From Pseudomonas fluorescens (GTDB lineage: Bacteria > Pseudomonadota > Gammaproteobacteria > Pseudomonadales > Pseudomonadaceae): a DNA stretch of 64,000 nucleotides. Positions 27,875-40,598 of the stretch are shown piece by piece. The notes under the pieces are model-generated. The model did not search any database. It had not been told where the DNA came from and worked only from the letters and a program-made list of their open reading frames with translations. How positions within the stretch are numbered: the first letter of the stretch is position 1; each line of letters starts with the position of its first letter. Both the position numbers and the translations under genes were made by a program. The DNA lies in contig NZ_CP078138.1 of NCBI RefSeq assembly GCF_019212185.1, forward strand, positions 1,098,501 to 1,162,500, given 5' to 3'.

Positions 27875-28723
27875 ATGTCCCTTGCGGTGATTCAAATGGT
27901 CAGCCAGAGCGATGTGCTGGCCAATCTGACCCAGGCGCGACGCCTGCTGGAACAAGCGGCGGCCACAGGCGCACAGCTGGCAGTGCTGCCGGAGAACTTC
28001 GCGGCCATGGGCCGGCGCGACGTTGCTGACATCGGGCGTGCCGAAGCCCTGGGCGAGGGGCCGATCCTGCCGTGGTTGAAACAGACCGCGCGCGACCTCA
28101 AGTTATGGATTGTGGCCGGCACGCTGCCGTTGCCACCGGTCGCCCAACCTCATGCCAAGTCCAACGCCTGTTCGCTGTTGATCGACGAGCACGGCGAAAC
28201 CGTGGCGCGTTACGACAAATTGCACCTGTTTGATGTCGATGTTGCGGACAATCGCGGGCGCTACCGTGAATCCGATGACTATGCTCATGGCAGTGCCGTG
28301 GTGGTGGCCGACACGCCAGTTGGCCGGGTTGGCCTGAGTGTTTGCTACGACTTGCGTTTCCCCGAGCTGTACAGCGAATTGCGCGCTGCCGGCGCCGAGC
28401 TGATTACCGCGCCGTCGGCCTTTACCGCGGTGACCGGGGCGGCGCATTGGGAGGTATTGATCCGCGCACGCGCCATCGAGACCCAGTGCTACCTGCTGGC
28501 GGCGGCGCAAGGCGGCACCCATCCGGGGCCGCGCGAGACCTTTGGTCATGCGGCGATTGTCGATCCCTGGGGGCGGATCGTCGCGCAGCAGGATCAAGGT
28601 GAGGCCGTGCTGCTGGCCGAGCGCGACAGCAGCGAACAAGCGTCCATCCGGGCGCGGATGCCGGTGTCCAGTCACCGGCGCTTTTTCTCGCAGGGCGCCC
28701 AGCGACCTGCTTCAGAACGTTGA
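27875..28723 (+). CDS. Carbon-nitrogen hydrolase (nitrilase superfamily, Nit1-like amidase)
   Basis: Amidase of the nitrilase superfamily, 282 residues; the pattern best fits the Nit1/YbeM group that hydrolyses deaminated glutathione, though the substrate cannot be proven here. Catalytic triad: E40 ([12 protein letters not shown]), K115 ([11 protein letters not shown]) and C157 ([11 protein letters not shown]). The NWE-type second glutamate region reads [20 protein letters not shown]. Start ATG at [13 protein letters not shown] with GGAGCG upstream. Lies between yhdP and tldD on one strand. Confidence 0.9.
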   Translation: MSLAVIQMVSQSDVLANLTQARRLLEQAAATGAQLAVLPENFAAMGRRDVADIGRAEALGEGPILPWLKQTARDLKLWIVAGTLPLPPVAQPHAKSNACSLLIDEHGETVARYDKLHLFDVDVADNRGRYRESDDYAHGSAVVVADTPVGRVGLSVCYDLRFPELYSELRAAGAELITAPSAFTAVTGAAHWEVLIRARAIETQCYLLAAAQGGTHPGPRETFGHAAIVDPWGRIVAQQDQGEAVLLAERDSSEQASIRARMPVSSHRRFFSQGAQRPASER

Positions 28724-28739
28724 ATTAAGGCGTAAACCT

Positions 28740-30182
28740 ATGAGCGAGTTGTTGTCCTCAGTCAGTGAACATTTACTAGCGCCGGGCGGCGTGACCCTCG
28801 ACAACCTGCAAAGTGTGCTGGGTGACCTGGCCGGGCCGGGCATTGATGCCGCCGACTTGTATTTCCAGGGGCAGATTTCCGAGTCCTGGGCGCTGGAAGA
28901 CGGCATCGTCAAGGAAGGCAGCTTCAACCTCGACCAGGGTGTCGGCGTGCGCGCGCAATCCGGTGAGAAAACCGGTTTTGCCTACAGCAATGCCATCACC
29001 CTCGAAGCCCTCGGCGCCGCAGCCAGGGCGGCCCGTTCGATTTCCCGCGCCGGACAGCACGGCACGGTTCAGGCCTTCACCAGCCAGGACGTGGCTCAGC
29101 TGTATGCGCCGGACAATCCCCTGGAAGTACTGACGCGCGCTGAGAAGGTGGAATTGCTCAAGCGTATCGACGTTGCGACTCGTGCGCTCGATCCGCGTAT
29201 CCAGCAGGTGACCGTGAGCATGGCCGGGGTCTGGGAGCGCATCCTGGTGGCAGCCACCGATGGCAGCCTTGCAGCGGATGTGCGGCCGCTGGTGCGCTTC
29301 AACGTCAGCGTGATTGTCGAGCAGAACGGTCGGCGTGAGCGCGGTGGCCATGGCGGCGGCGGTCGTACCGATTACCGTTATTTCCTCGCCGAAGACCGCG
29401 CCATGGGTTATGCCCGTGAGGCGTTGCGCCAGGCCTTGGTGAACCTGGAAGCGATTCCGGCGCCGGCCGGGACTTTGCCAGTGGTACTGGGCTCGGGGTG
29501 GTCCGGTGTGCTGTTGCACGAAGCAGTCGGCCATGGCCTGGAAGGTGACTTCAACCGTAAGGGCAGCTCCGCCTACAGCGGGCGCATGGGTGAGATGGTC
29601 GCCTCGAAACTCTGCACCATCGTCGATGACGGCACCTTGGCCGGCCGTCGTGGCTCGCTGAGCGTCGACGACGAGGGGACCCCGACCGAGTGCACTACGC
29701 TGATCGAAAACGGTGTGCTCAAGGGCTACATGCAGGACAAGCTCAACGCGCGGCTGATGGGCGTTGCACGCACGGGCAACGGTCGTCGCGAATCCTATGC
29801 GCACCTGCCGATGCCACGCATGACCAATACCTACATGCTCGGTGGCGAAAGCGATCCGGCAGAAATCATTGCTTCGGTGAAGAGGGGCATCTACTGCGCC
29901 AACCTCGGCGGTGGCCAGGTCGACATCACCAGCGGCAAGTTTGTGTTCTCCACCAGCGAGGCGTACCTGATCGAGGACGGCAAGATTACCGCGCCGGTCA
30001 AAGGTGCAACGTTGATCGGCAACGGGCCGGAAGCCATGAGCCGGGTGTCGATGGTCGGCAACGACCTGTCGTTGGACAGCGGTGTGGGGACGTGTGGCAA
30101 GGATGGTCAGTCGGTGCCGGTGGGTGTCGGTCAGCCAACCTTGAAAATCGACGCGATCACCGTCGGTGGCACGGGCGCGTAA
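28740..30182 (+). CDS. tldD: Metalloprotease TldD
   Basis: Catalytic subunit of the TldD/TldE (PmbA) protease, which processes modified peptides such as microcins and degrades CcdA. 480 residues. The zinc site [11 protein letters not shown] lies at about residue 260. The N-terminal domain has [20 protein letters not shown]; the C-terminus ends [14 protein letters not shown]. Start [15 protein letters not shown]; a longer frame overlaps the previous gene. The partner gene pmbA lies 680 bases downstream, separated by an oppositely oriented gene. Confidence 0.96.
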   Translation: MSELLSSVSEHLLAPGGVTLDNLQSVLGDLAGPGIDAADLYFQGQISESWALEDGIVKEGSFNLDQGVGVRAQSGEKTGFAYSNAITLEALGAAARAARSISRAGQHGTVQAFTSQDVAQLYAPDNPLEVLTRAEKVELLKRIDVATRALDPRIQQVTVSMAGVWERILVAATDGSLAADVRPLVRFNVSVIVEQNGRRERGGHGGGGRTDYRYFLAEDRAMGYAREALRQALVNLEAIPAPAGTLPVVLGSGWSGVLLHEAVGHGLEGDFNRKGSSAYSGRMGEMVASKLCTIVDDGTLAGRRGSLSVDDEGTPTECTTLIENGVLKGYMQDKLNARLMGVARTGNGRRESYAHLPMPRMTNTYMLGGESDPAEIIASVKRGIYCANLGGGQVDITSGKFVFSTSEAYLIEDGKITAPVKGATLIGNGPEAMSRVSMVGNDLSLDSGVGTCGKDGQSVPVGVGQPTLKIDAITVGGTGA

Positions 30183-30194
30183 GGGATGGAGCTG

Positions 30195-30222
30195 CGGGTG
30201 GGCTGCGTCGCAGTCCCACCCG
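30195..30222. terminator. Hairpin between convergent tldD and darP/yjgA
   Basis: CGGGTGGG-CTGCG-TC-GCAG-TCCCACCCG forms a long stem between the two stop codons and could serve both directions. No T-run. Confidence 0.45.
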
Positions 30223-30230
30223 GTCGAGGA

Positions 30231-30755
30231 TCAACGCAGGCCGCGTTGAGTCTCGTCCAGCTCACGGATGTACTTGAAGATTTTCCGGCTGGAAGCAGGC
30301 GGTTTGTTATGCGCCGTTTCGTGCTGGGCCTGACGGATCAGCGAACGCAGTTGCTGGCGATCAGCTTCCGGGTAGTCGACGACGAACTTTTCCAGAACGG
30401 CGTCGTCGCCGGCGATCAGCCGATCGCGCCAGCGTTCCAGACCGTGGAAGCGTTCGTTGTACTGTTTGGTGGAGGCATCGAGTTGATCGAGCAAGACCAG
30501 AATGGCGTCAGTGTCCTGATCGCGCATCAGTTTGCCGATAAAGCTCAGGTGCCGTTTACGCGCGATATTCGCGGTGTGCTTGGGCGCATCGGCCAAGGCC
30601 CGGCGCATGGCGTCGGTCAACGGCAGTTTTGCCAGCAAGTCAGGCTTGAGTGTTGTAAGGCGCTCGCCGAGGTCAACCAGAGCATGCAGCTCGCGTTTGA
30701 CCTGGGATTTGCTTTTTTCTCCCCCGTAGAGGGAGTCGTCGTAAGAATCAACCAT
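30231..30755 (-). CDS. Ribosome biogenesis factor DarP/YjgA (DUF615)
   Basis: Cytoplasmic protein of the DUF615 family (YjgA, renamed DarP), which binds pre-50S particles and aids 23S domain maturation. 174 residues, highly charged and helical. Start [20 protein letters not shown]; conserved blocks [18 protein letters not shown] (here [20 protein letters not shown]), [12 protein letters not shown] and the C-terminal [12 protein letters not shown]. It lies on the minus strand between tldD and pmbA, a common pseudomonad layout. Confidence 0.9.
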   Translation of the reverse strand: MVDSYDDSLYGGEKSKSQVKRELHALVDLGERLTTLKPDLLAKLPLTDAMRRALADAPKHTANIARKRHLSFIGKLMRDQDTDAILVLLDQLDASTKQYNERFHGLERWRDRLIAGDDAVLEKFVVDYPEADRQQLRSLIRQAQHETAHNKPPASSRKIFKYIRELDETQRGLR

Positions 30756-30863
30756 GGTGGCAGTCCGCAAAGAAACGCCGCCATGATAACCAGTCGGGGG
30801 CCGCTTGTCCGGCCCGGTCGCTCGATGGCCTTAACCGAAAGCAGAATTTGAGTGGAGAACAGC

Positions 30864-32210
30864 ATGAGTGCAGTTGAAAGCGTCGGCCCACAAGCGTTGC
30901 CGGCACTGCAGGAGCAAGTCGAGCAGATCATCGCCGAAGCCAGGCGCCAGGGCGCCAGTGCCTGCGAAGTGGCAGTGTCGCTGGAGCAGGGTCTGTCGAC
31001 CTCGGTACGTCAGCGCGAAGTGGAAACGGTCGAGTTCAACCGCGACCAGGGCTTCGGCATCACCCTCTACGTTGGTCAGCGCAAAGGCTCGGCCAGCACC
31101 TCGGCCAGTGGCGCCGAAGCCATTCGTGAAACTGTCGCTGCCGCCCTGGCGATCGCCAAACACACCTCCGAAGACGAGCACTCGGGCCTGGCCGACGCGG
31201 CCTTGATGGCTCGCGATCTGCCGGACTTCGATTTGTTCCACGCCTGGGACATCACTCCGGAACAGGCCATCGAAAAAGCCCTGGCCTGCGAAGCCGCTGC
31301 CTTTGATGCCGACAGCCGAATCAAGAACGCCGACGGTACTACGCTGAATACGCACCAGGGTTGTCGCGTGTATGGCAACAGTCACGGTTTTATCGGTGGC
31401 TATGCCTCGACCCGGCACAGCCTCAGTTGCGTGATGATTGCCGAAGCCGATGGCCAGATGCAGCGTGACTACTGGTATGACGTCAATCGCCAGGGCAGCC
31501 TGTTGATGGATTCGCTCACTATCGGCCAGCGCGCCGCGCAGCGTGCCGCCAGTCGTCTGGGCGCGCGCCCGGTACCGACCTGCGAAGTGCCGGTGCTGTT
31601 CTCCGCGGAGTTGGCGGGCGGTTTGTTCGGCAGCTTCCTCGGGGCGATTTCCGGCGGTAACCTGTACCGCAAGTCATCCTTCCTTGAAGGCGCGCTAGGC
31701 CAGAAGCTGTTTCCCGAGTGGCTGACCATCGACGAGCGCCCGCACCTGATGCGTGCCATGGGTAGCTCGGCGTTCGACGGTGATGGCCTGGCGACCTATG
31801 CCAAGCCATTCGTCGAAAATGGCGAACTGGTGTCTTACGTGCTGGGCACCTATTCCGGACGCAAGCTGGGCATGCCGAGCACCGCCAATGCTGGCGGCGT
31901 GCATAACTTGTTCGTCACCCATGGCGACGAGGACCAGGCTGCGCTGCTCAAGCGCATGGGGCGTGGTTTGCTGGTGACCGAACTGATGGGCCACGGCCTG
32001 AATATGGTGACCGGCGATTACTCGCGTGGCGCGGCGGGCTTTTGGGTTGAAAACGGCGAAATTCAGTTCGCCGTGCAAGAAGTGACCATCGCCGGCAACA
32101 TGCGCGACATGTTCAAACAGATCGTCGCGGTAGGTAACGACCTTGAGTTGCGCAGCAACATCCGCACCGGCTCGGTACTGATCGAGCGCATGACTGTCGC
32201 TGGCAGCTAA
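30864..32210 (+). CDS. pmbA: Metalloprotease-associated protein PmbA (TldE)
   Basis: Non-catalytic partner of TldD: same fold but without the HExxxH zinc site, as expected. 448 residues. Start MSAVESVGPQALPALQEQ; blocks VETVEFNRDQGFGITLYVGQ and GRGLLVTELMGHGLNMVTGDYSRGA are typical (the last split here by reading MGHGLNMVTGD). Ends SVLIERMTVAGS. Followed by a strong terminator. Confidence 0.95.
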   Translation: MSAVESVGPQALPALQEQVEQIIAEARRQGASACEVAVSLEQGLSTSVRQREVETVEFNRDQGFGITLYVGQRKGSASTSASGAEAIRETVAAALAIAKHTSEDEHSGLADAALMARDLPDFDLFHAWDITPEQAIEKALACEAAAFDADSRIKNADGTTLNTHQGCRVYGNSHGFIGGYASTRHSLSCVMIAEADGQMQRDYWYDVNRQGSLLMDSLTIGQRAAQRAASRLGARPVPTCEVPVLFSAELAGGLFGSFLGAISGGNLYRKSSFLEGALGQKLFPEWLTIDERPHLMRAMGSSAFDGDGLATYAKPFVENGELVSYVLGTYSGRKLGMPSTANAGGVHNLFVTHGDEDQAALLKRMGRGLLVTELMGHGLNMVTGDYSRGAAGFWVENGEIQFAVQEVTIAGNMRDMFKQIVAVGNDLELRSNIRTGSVLIERMTVAGS

Positions 32211-32230
32211 GCCTTCTAACTGTTGGAAAA

Positions 32231-32264
32231 AAGCGCGTCATCTCTTGGGTGACGCGCTTTTTTT
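32231..32264 (+). terminator. Rho-independent terminator after pmbA
   Basis: Ten-base stem AAGCGCGTCA / TGACGCGCTT followed by seven T. Separates pmbA from the Fur-regulated operon. Confidence 0.9.
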
Positions 32265-32309
32265 ACGTCTTGAAAACGGCTTTTCATCAACCCGCCTAAT
32301 TTCGCGCTC

Positions 32310-32352
32310 TTGTTTTGGTTCTCATTATCATCTAATAATAAATCTCATTATC
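32310..32352 (+). promoter_or_regulatory. Fur-controlled promoter of fagA-fumC-orfX-sodA
   Basis: A -35 TTGTTT (32310-32315) and a -10 TAATAA (32333-32338) are 17 bases apart. The 19-base AATAATAAATCTCATTATC (32334-32352) matches the Fur consensus at 14 of 19 positions and covers the -10; a second ATTATC-rich unit lies at about 32319-32336. Fur-Fe would block polymerase, so the operon should be on when iron is low. Confidence 0.75.
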
Positions 32353-32368
32353 GAATGAGCCCTGGGTC

Positions 32369-32756
32369 ATGAGTTCTGCCTTGCACGAGCAGCCTTACCT
32401 TGAAAGCTGGCGTTGGATGAGTCGCCAGATCCGTTGCGCGCTGGATCCTGACGAGCCGCGCCTGATCGAACATTATCTGGCCGAAGGCCGTTACCTCTCT
32501 TGCTGCACCGCTACCTCGCCGTGGACGGTCGCCGAAACCACCTTCCGTTTGCTGCTCGACACCGCTGCCGATGTCGCCTTGCCCTGGCATTGGCGCAGCC
32601 ACTGCCTGGATCAGGCCTGGCGCCCGCTGCGCGACCTGGAGCGCCTGGCGTTGTGCAAGTGCCGGCTCAAGCGCTGGCAACGCTACACCTGGCAACTGGC
32701 CACCTGCGAGTTGCAGCCCTCGATCCCTCTTATTGAACTGGTGCAAGGATTTCCCG

Positions 32757-32764
<8 letters not shown>
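32369..32764 (+). CDS. fagA: Fur-regulated protein FagA
   Basis: First gene of the iron-starvation operon known in P. aeruginosa as fagA-fumC-orfX-sodA. Its function is unknown. 131 residues, rich in Trp, Arg and Cys, with the paired cysteines in YLSCCTATS and LCKCRLKRWQRY, no signal peptide and no helix long enough for a membrane. ATG lies 16 bases after the Fur box. The 3' end overlaps fumC by 8 bases, so the two are co-translated. Confidence 0.88.
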
Positions 32765-34133
<1,369 letters not shown>

Positions 34134-34159
34134 TCCCCTCAGCGCATTGGAGGCTCACC

Positions 34160-34597
34160 ATGGAGCATTGGAAACGCACGATCGAAAGGGCCAACCGCTG
34201 CTTTATGCTGGGCGAGCTGGTCGATGCCCGCGAGGCTTACTTGCAGGCCCTGGCGCTGGCTCAGGTGCTATTCGAGCGCTGGTCGGACGCCGACGAGGCG
34301 GTGGCCGCCTGCGTGATTTCCCATCACAACCTCGCCGACCTGCATTTGCGCCTGAACCAACCCGAGGAGAGCGCCGAGTACCTGTGCGCCATCCACCAAC
34401 TGTTGCTGCAGACCATGCAGGACCCGCGCCTGGCTCCGGCCCTGCGCGAGGCGGCCTTGCATCAGAGCAGCAAGACTTATGTCGAACTGCTGAATTTCAT
34501 CAGCGAACACGGCGAATACCCACGTACCCATCGCTTGCTGCACATCGGTACCGCGGCACAGCCGCATGATGCGCGCGCCCAATACGGAGTTCATTGA
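34160..34597 (+). CDS. Conserved protein of the fagA-fumC-orfX-sodA operon
   Basis: 145 residues; the orfX position of this operon, homologous by location and pattern to the hypothetical between fumC and sodM in P. aeruginosa. Function unknown. Helical repeats resembling TPR units ([18 protein letters not shown], then [20 protein letters not shown]). Several His residues (SHHNL, HQLLLQ, LHQSS, HIGT) could bind metal, but that is speculation. Ends one base before the sodA start. Confidence 0.8.
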   Translation: MEHWKRTIERANRCFMLGELVDAREAYLQALALAQVLFERWSDADEAVAACVISHHNLADLHLRLNQPEESAEYLCAIHQLLLQTMQDPRLAPALREAALHQSSKTYVELLNFISEHGEYPRTHRLLHIGTAAQPHDARAQYGVH

Positions 34598-34598
34598 A

Positions 34599-35210
34599 AT
34601 GGCTTTTACCCTGCCTGCATTGCCTTACGCCTACGATGCCCTGGAGCCGCATATCGATGCGCAAACCATGGAAATCCACTACACCAAGCACCACCAGACC
34701 TACATCAACAACCTCAATGCCGCGGTCGAAGGCACCGAGTATGCCGAATGGCCAGTGGAGCGCTTGGTGGCCAATGTCCAGCAGTTACCGGAAAAACTGC
34801 GCGCGGCGGTAATCAATCAGGGCGGCGGACATGCCAACCATTCGTTGTTCTGGGCCGTCATGGTGCCCAATGGTGGCGGTGCGCCGAGCGGCGACCTGGG
34901 CCGGGCCATCGATGAGCAACTGGGCGGCTTCGACAGTTTCAAGGAGGCGTTTACCAAGGCCGCACTGACGCGCTTCGGCAGCGGCTGGGCCTGGCTCAGC
35001 GTGACCCCGCAAAAGAGCCTGGTGGTGGAAAGCAGCGGTAACCAGGACAGTCCGCTGATGAATGGCAACACGCCGATCCTCGGTCTCGATGTCTGGGAGC
35101 ACGCCTATTACTTGCGCTACCAGAACCGCCGTCCTGAATACATCAACGCGTTCTACAACGTGATCCATTGGCCCGAGGTCGCTCAGCGTTATCAGGCGGC
35201 ACTGGCTTGA
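34599..35210 (+). CDS. sodA: Superoxide dismutase, manganese type
   Basis: Cytoplasmic Mn/Fe-family superoxide dismutase; the operon setting and [11 protein letters not shown] point to the Mn form, used when iron is low. 203 residues. Metal ligands H27 (in YTKHHQTY), H81 (ANHSLFW) and the Asp/His of [12 protein letters not shown]. Start [17 protein letters not shown]; an in-frame extension overlapping orfX is rejected. Last gene of the Fur operon unless transcription continues into the ZIP gene 33 bases on. Confidence 0.95.
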   Translation: MAFTLPALPYAYDALEPHIDAQTMEIHYTKHHQTYINNLNAAVEGTEYAEWPVERLVANVQQLPEKLRAAVINQGGGHANHSLFWAVMVPNGGGAPSGDLGRAIDEQLGGFDSFKEAFTKAALTRFGSGWAWLSVTPQKSLVVESSGNQDSPLMNGNTPILGLDVWEHAYYLRYQNRRPEYINAFYNVIHWPEVAQRYQAALA

Positions 35211-35243
35211 GTCTTCACTGTCATAAAGCAATCAAGGCGTTCT

Positions 35244-36137
35244 ATGGGCACTGAGACACTGGCGATCAACAGCGGGCGAATGTTTCGATATGCACTGGGT
35301 TCGCTCCTGCTGTTGGCGGGAACCACCTTGCTGGTAGCGCACGGCCTGGCGTGGTTGAACCTTGAGCCGAGGTTGATGCGTGCGCTGCAGGGCGGGGCCA
35401 TCTGTGCCTTGGGCACGGCCCTGGGTGCGGTGCCGGTGCTGGTGATTCGACGGATGCCCTTGGCGCTCAGCGATACCTTGTTGGGGTTTGGTGCCGGGGT
35501 GATGCTGGCCGCCACTGCCTTTTCGCTGATCGTGCCCGGGATTGCCGCCGCCGAGAGCCTGGGGCTAACGCCGTGGGCGGCCAGCGGGCTGATTTGCTTC
35601 GGCATCATGCTCGGGGCGATCGGCTTGTTCCTGGTGGATCGCCAGGTGTCCGGTGCATCGCCTGAGATGTTGGTGGGCACCCCGGAACGACCGGTGATCC
35701 CGCCGCGCATTTGGCTGTTTGTGTTCGCCATCATTGCTCACAACATTCCCGAAGGCATGGCAGTGGGCGTTTCGGCAGGCGGCGGCATGCCGGACGCCGA
35801 CAGCCTGGCCATGGGCATTGCCTTACAGGACGTGCCGGAAGGGCTGGTGATCGCTTTAGTGTTGGCCGGGGCAGGGATGTCGCGGTTCAAGGCGTTTTTG
35901 ATCGGCGCGGCATCAGGTCTGGTCGAGCCGGTTTTCGCCTTGTTATGTGCCTGGCTGGTGAGCTTGGCCGAGGTGATTCTGCCGTTGGGGCTGGCCCTGG
36001 CTGCCGGAGCGATGTTGCTGGTGGTGACTCACGAGGTGATTCCCGAATCGCGCCGCAATGGTCACGAGAAGCTGGCCAGCCTCGGATTGCTGATCGGGTT
36101 TTGCCTGATGATGGTGATGGATACTGCGTTGGGCTAA
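35244..36137 (+). CDS. ZIP-family metal transporter
   Basis: Inner-membrane ZIP transporter, probably importing Zn or Mn; 297 residues, eight helices. Transmembrane metal-site motifs: IAHNIPEGMAVG in helix 4 and LQDVPEGLVIALVLAG in helix 5. A variable cytoplasmic loop (DRQVSGASPEMLVGTPERP) separates the halves. It follows sodA closely on the same strand, so it may be expressed with the Mn-SOD and could supply manganese; that link is inference. Confidence 0.88.
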   Translation: MGTETLAINSGRMFRYALGSLLLLAGTTLLVAHGLAWLNLEPRLMRALQGGAICALGTALGAVPVLVIRRMPLALSDTLLGFGAGVMLAATAFSLIVPGIAAAESLGLTPWAASGLICFGIMLGAIGLFLVDRQVSGASPEMLVGTPERPVIPPRIWLFVFAIIAHNIPEGMAVGVSAGGGMPDADSLAMGIALQDVPEGLVIALVLAGAGMSRFKAFLIGAASGLVEPVFALLCAWLVSLAEVILPLGLALAAGAMLLVVTHEVIPESRRNGHEKLASLGLLIGFCLMMVMDTALG

Positions 36138-36155
36138 TGAGAAGGAAGGCGAGTT

Positions 36156-36428
36156 TTACTCGCCTTCGTCGAAGTAGTTGTTGATCAGTTCGGCCAGCGC
36201 GTCCAGCGCCTCTTGCTCTTGCTCACCTTCAGTGAACAAGTGAATCTTCGTACCTTTGCCGGCCGCGAGCATCATCATCGCCATGATGCTTTTTCCGTCG
36301 ACCATCGACTCAGGCGTGCGCCCGGCTCGAATCTGGCAGGGGAATCGACCCGCTACACCTACGAATTTCGCTGAAGCACGGGCATGCAGGCCCAGTTTGT
36401 TGATGATTTCAATTTCCAGAGCAGGCAT
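36156..36428 (-). CDS. ptsO: Phosphocarrier protein NPr (HPr family) of the nitrogen PTS
   Basis: 90-residue HPr-like carrier that passes phosphate from EI-Ntr to EIIA-Ntr. Phospho-histidine H15 in NKLGLHARASAKFV; the conserved serine region GKSIMAMMMLAAGKGT. Start MPALEIEIINKLG. Last of the leftward run rpoN-hpf-ptsN-rapZ-ptsO, 15 bases after rapZ. Confidence 0.94.
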   Translation of the reverse strand: MPALEIEIINKLGLHARASAKFVGVAGRFPCQIRAGRTPESMVDGKSIMAMMMLAAGKGTKIHLFTEGEQEQEALDALAELINNYFDEGE

Positions 36429-36443
36429 CGCGGTGTGAATCCT

Positions 36444-37301
36444 TTAGCTAAGGTCGCGGTGGCGAACCTGGACGTTCTTCAGGGTTTTTTGCAGGATCTG
36501 CCCCAGGCGTTCGGTCAGGTACACGGAGCGGTGATGTCCGCCGGTGCAGCCGATCGCAATGGTGACGTAGGCCCGGTTACTGGCAGCAAATCGCGGCAGC
36601 CATTTGAGCAGGTAGCTGGAGATGTCTACAAACATTTCCTCGACATCCGGCTGCGCGGCCAGATAGTCGGCAACCGGTTGGTCCAGGCCTGACTGTGCCC
36701 GCAGATCCGGAATCCAGTAGGGGTTCGGCAGGCAGCGCACGTCGAACACCAGGTCGGCATCGACCGGCATGCCGCGCTTGAAGCCGAACGACTCCACCAG
36801 GAACGCCGTACCGGGCTCCGGCTGATTGAGCAGGCGCAGCTTGATGGTATCGCGCAACTGGTACAGGTTGAGATTGGTGGTGTTGAGCTTGAGGTCGGCG
36901 AGGTCGGCAATAGGCCCCAGCAGGGTGGTCTCATCTTCGATGGCTTCGGCCAGCGAGCGATTGGAGCTGCTTAACGGGTGCCGCCGACGTGTCTCGGAGA
37001 AGCGCTTGAGCAGGGTTTCTTCGTCGGCGTCGAGGTACAGCACATCACACTGGATGTGGCGGCTACGTACTTCATCCAGCAATTCCGGGAAACGGGTCAA
37101 ATGACTGGGCAGGTTGCGCGCGTCGATGGAGACCGCGACCAGTGGCTGGCTCAGTTCATTGTGAATCAGTGCGCGTTCGGCCAACTCCGGCAACAGGCCT
37201 GCCGGAAGGTTGTCGATGCAGTAATAGCCGTTGTCTTCGAGGACATTGAGGGCCGTACTTTTGCCGGAGCCGGAGCGTCCGCTGACAATAATCAGGCGCA
37301 T
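36444..37301 (-). CDS. rapZ: RNase adapter protein RapZ
   Basis: P-loop nucleotide-binding protein; in E. coli it directs RNase E to the GlmZ sRNA. 285 residues. Walker A GRSGSGKS at residues 8-15; [12 protein letters not shown] and the C-terminal block [19 protein letters not shown] are family hallmarks. Two consecutive ATG codons (37304 and 37301) overlap the ptsN stop in TGATGATG; either may be used and I give the second. Confidence 0.94.
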   Translation of the reverse strand: MRLIIVSGRSGSGKSTALNVLEDNGYYCIDNLPAGLLPELAERALIHNELSQPLVAVSIDARNLPSHLTRFPELLDEVRSRHIQCDVLYLDADEETLLKRFSETRRRHPLSSSNRSLAEAIEDETTLLGPIADLADLKLNTTNLNLYQLRDTIKLRLLNQPEPGTAFLVESFGFKRGMPVDADLVFDVRCLPNPYWIPDLRAQSGLDQPVADYLAAQPDVEEMFVDISSYLLKWLPRFAASNRAYVTIAIGCTGGHHRSVYLTERLGQILQKTLKNVQVRHRDLS

Positions 37302-37303
37302 CA

Positions 37304-37768
37304 TCAGTGACCGTTCTGCTCGTCCAGGACAACCTGGTACAAGTCTTGATTGCTGCTGGCGTTGCGCAGGCGATCACGCACTTCCTTACGGTCCAGCATG
37401 CTGGCGATCTGACGTAGCAGTTCAAGGTGCGCATCGGTAGCCGCTTGGGGGACCAGCAGGACGAACAGCAAGTCGACCGGAGCGCCATCGATGGCGTCGA
37501 AATCAATTGGGGCGTCGAGGTGCATCAGGGCGCTGATAGGGGATGTGCAACCCTTGAGGCGGCAGTGTGGAATGGCGATGCCGTTGCCAAAACCGGTCGA
37601 GCCGAGTTTTTCACGGGCAATCAACGCCTCGAAGACATCTTGCATCTCCAGATCCGGGACTTCCCGGGCGATCAGGTTGGCAATTTGTTCGAGGGCTTTC
37701 TTTTTACTGCCGCCCGGCACGTTCACGAGGGAACGGCCGGGGGTCAGGATGCTTTCAAGTCGGATCAT
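37304..37768 (-). CDS. ptsN: Nitrogen regulatory PTS enzyme IIA (EIIA-Ntr)
   Basis: Phosphorylated by NPr; regulates potassium uptake, carbon/nitrogen balance and other targets by protein contact. 154 residues, PTS_EIIA_2 domain. Phospho-histidine H68 in GIAIPHCRL. Start [19 protein letters not shown]. Overlaps the rapZ start; 12 bases after hpf. Confidence 0.95.
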   Translation of the reverse strand: MIRLESILTPGRSLVNVPGGSKKKALEQIANLIAREVPDLEMQDVFEALIAREKLGSTGFGNGIAIPHCRLKGCTSPISALMHLDAPIDFDAIDGAPVDLLFVLLVPQAATDAHLELLRQIASMLDRKEVRDRLRNASSNQDLYQVVLDEQNGH

Positions 37769-37780
37769 GGGATGGGGGTG

Positions 37781-38089
37781 TTAACGACCGGTTGCGCCCT
37801 GGAGGAGGCTCTGGGTCTTTTCCTTATGCTTTTTGAGTTGACGGTCCAGCTTGTCGGTCAGCAGGTCAATGGCGGCATACATGTCGTCATGCTCGGCATT
37901 GGCAACCACTTCTCCGCCGGGGATATGCAGCGTGGCTTCGATTTTCTGCTTCAGCTTCTCGACATTCATCGTGACCTGCACGTTGGTGATCTTGTCGAAG
38001 TGCCTTTCCAGCCGGTCGAGTTTTTCGCCGATGTAGGTGCGCAGAGGTTCGGTAACTTCCAGTTGGTGTCCACTGATGTTGACTTGCAT
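37781..38089 (-). CDS. hpf: Ribosome hibernation promoting factor (short HPF)
   Basis: 102-residue sigma-54-associated protein of the HPF/YfiA family that binds the 30S decoding site and helps form inactive 100S ribosomes in stationary phase. It is the short form without the C-terminal dimerising domain. Start MQVNISGHQLEVTEPLRTYI; conserved HFDKITNVQVTMNVEK. Between rpoN and ptsN, its usual place. Confidence 0.93.
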   Translation of the reverse strand: MQVNISGHQLEVTEPLRTYIGEKLDRLERHFDKITNVQVTMNVEKLKQKIEATLHIPGGEVVANAEHDDMYAAIDLLTDKLDRQLKKHKEKTQSLLQGATGR

Positions 38090-38197
38090 ACAGCTTCTCC
38101 TTCGTTGCCAGTGCATAAGGCGGCAGGCTGTGATGCCTGCCACTGGGTGTATCCGGAACAATTCCGAACACACCCTGGAACGCGGTGGCGTGGCCCG

Positions 38198-39691
38198 TTA
38201 CATCAAACGCTTGCGTTCGCTCGAAGGCGCGATCCCCAAGGATTCGCGGTACTTGGCGACGGTACGACGGGCCACCTGAATGCCTTGTGCCTCCAGTAAA
38301 CCAGCGATTTTGCTGTCACTCAACGGCTTTTTCTGATTTTCCGCGGCAACCAGTTTTTTGATGATCGCGCGGATCGCCGTAGACGAGCATTCGCCGCCTT
38401 CGGAGGTGCTGACATGACTTGAGAAAAAGTATTTCAGCTCATAAATACCGCGCGGGGTGTGCATGAATTTCTGCGTGGTAACCCGCGAAATGGTCGATTC
38501 ATGCATACCTACCGCTTCGGCGATGTCGTGCAGGACCAGGGGCTTCATCGCTTCGTCGCCGTATTCGAGGAAGCCGCGCTGGTGCTCGACGATCTGGGTG
38601 GCGACTTTCATCAAGGTTTCGTTGCGGCTCTGCAGGCTCTTGATGAACCAGCGGGCCTCCTGCAACTGGTTGCGCATGAAGGTGTTGTCGGCACTGGTGT
38701 CGGCACGGCGGACAAACCCGGCGTACTGAGGGTTGACCCGCAGGCGTGGCACAGACTCCTGGTTCAGTTCCACCAGCCAGCGCTCGTTGTCCTTGCGCAC
38801 GATCACGTCCGGCACCACGTATTCGGCTTCGCTGGACTCGATCTGCGAGCCCGGACGCGGGTTGAGGCTCTGTACCAGCTCAATGACCTGGCGCAGTTCG
38901 TCTTCCTTAAGCTTCATGCGGCGCATCAGTTGGCTGTAGTCGCGGCTGCCCAGCAGGTCGATATAGTCGGTGACCAGGCGCTTGGCTTCGGCGATCCACG
39001 GGGTCTTGGCGGGCAACTGACGCAATTGCAGAAGCAAGCACTCGCCCAGGTTGCGGGCGCCGATACCGGCCGGCTCGAATTGCTGAATGCGGTGCAGGAC
39101 GGCTTCGATTTCGTCCAGTTCGATGTCCAGTTCCGGATCGAAGGCTTCGAGGATCTCCTCGAGGGTTTCGTCCAGGTACCCCTGGTTGTTGATGCAGTCG
39201 ATCAGGGTCACGCCGATCAGGCGATCGGTGTCGGACATCGGGGCCAGGTTCAGTTGCCAGAGCAGATGGCTTTGCAGGCTCTCACCGGCCGAAGTGCGGG
39301 TGGTGAAATCCCACTCGTCGTCATCGTTGCTCGGCAGGCTGCTGGCACTGGTCTGGTAGACGTCTTCCCAGGCGGTGTCGACCGGGAGTTCGTTGGGAAT
39401 GCGCTCGTTCCACTCACCTTCCTCAAGGTTATCCACCGTGGGGGCGGTTTCCTGGTAGGAAGGTTCCTGGACGTCGGTGTTGGGTTTCTGCTCGATATTG
39501 TCGGCCATCGGGTCGGCGTTATCGAAGTCGTCGCCTTCTTCCTGGCGTTCAAGCATTGGATTGGATTCCAAGGCCTCCTGGATTTCCTGTTGCAGGTCCA
39601 GGGTCGACAATTGGAGCAGACGGATGGCCTGTTGCAGCTGCGGTGTCATCGTCAGCTGCTGGCCCATTCTCAAGACTAGCGATGGTTTCAT
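38198..39691 (-). CDS. rpoN: RNA polymerase sigma-54 factor RpoN
   Basis: Alternative sigma factor needing AAA+ activators such as NtrC; directs nitrogen, motility and other genes. 497 residues. Region I is Gln/Leu-rich ([19 protein letters not shown]); region II is acidic ([12 protein letters not shown]); the core-binding domain and helix-turn-helix follow; the RpoN box reads [13 protein letters not shown] near the C-terminus. Start [10 protein letters not shown]. The 181-base gap before it is AT-rich and probably holds its promoter. Confidence 0.98.
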   Translation of the reverse strand: MKPSLVLRMGQQLTMTPQLQQAIRLLQLSTLDLQQEIQEALESNPMLERQEEGDDFDNADPMADNIEQKPNTDVQEPSYQETAPTVDNLEEGEWNERIPNELPVDTAWEDVYQTSASSLPSNDDDEWDFTTRTSAGESLQSHLLWQLNLAPMSDTDRLIGVTLIDCINNQGYLDETLEEILEAFDPELDIELDEIEAVLHRIQQFEPAGIGARNLGECLLLQLRQLPAKTPWIAEAKRLVTDYIDLLGSRDYSQLMRRMKLKEDELRQVIELVQSLNPRPGSQIESSEAEYVVPDVIVRKDNERWLVELNQESVPRLRVNPQYAGFVRRADTSADNTFMRNQLQEARWFIKSLQSRNETLMKVATQIVEHQRGFLEYGDEAMKPLVLHDIAEAVGMHESTISRVTTQKFMHTPRGIYELKYFFSSHVSTSEGGECSSTAIRAIIKKLVAAENQKKPLSDSKIAGLLEAQGIQVARRTVAKYRESLGIAPSSERKRLM

Positions 39692-39872
39692 GGCTGGGGC
39701 TTAACACCTTATTCGCCGGCGCACGTGCGCCATCCACTACAGGGCGCCGGAGCGCCTAACTTAAGCAAATTATATGCCCGAAACTGAAGTGTTTGCCTAG
39801 AGCGTCATGACAATAAAAAGATAGATAGTTTTATTGACATTACGCCCCGGCGGCGTCCAGACGCCTCGTCGC

Positions 39873-40598
<726 letters not shown>

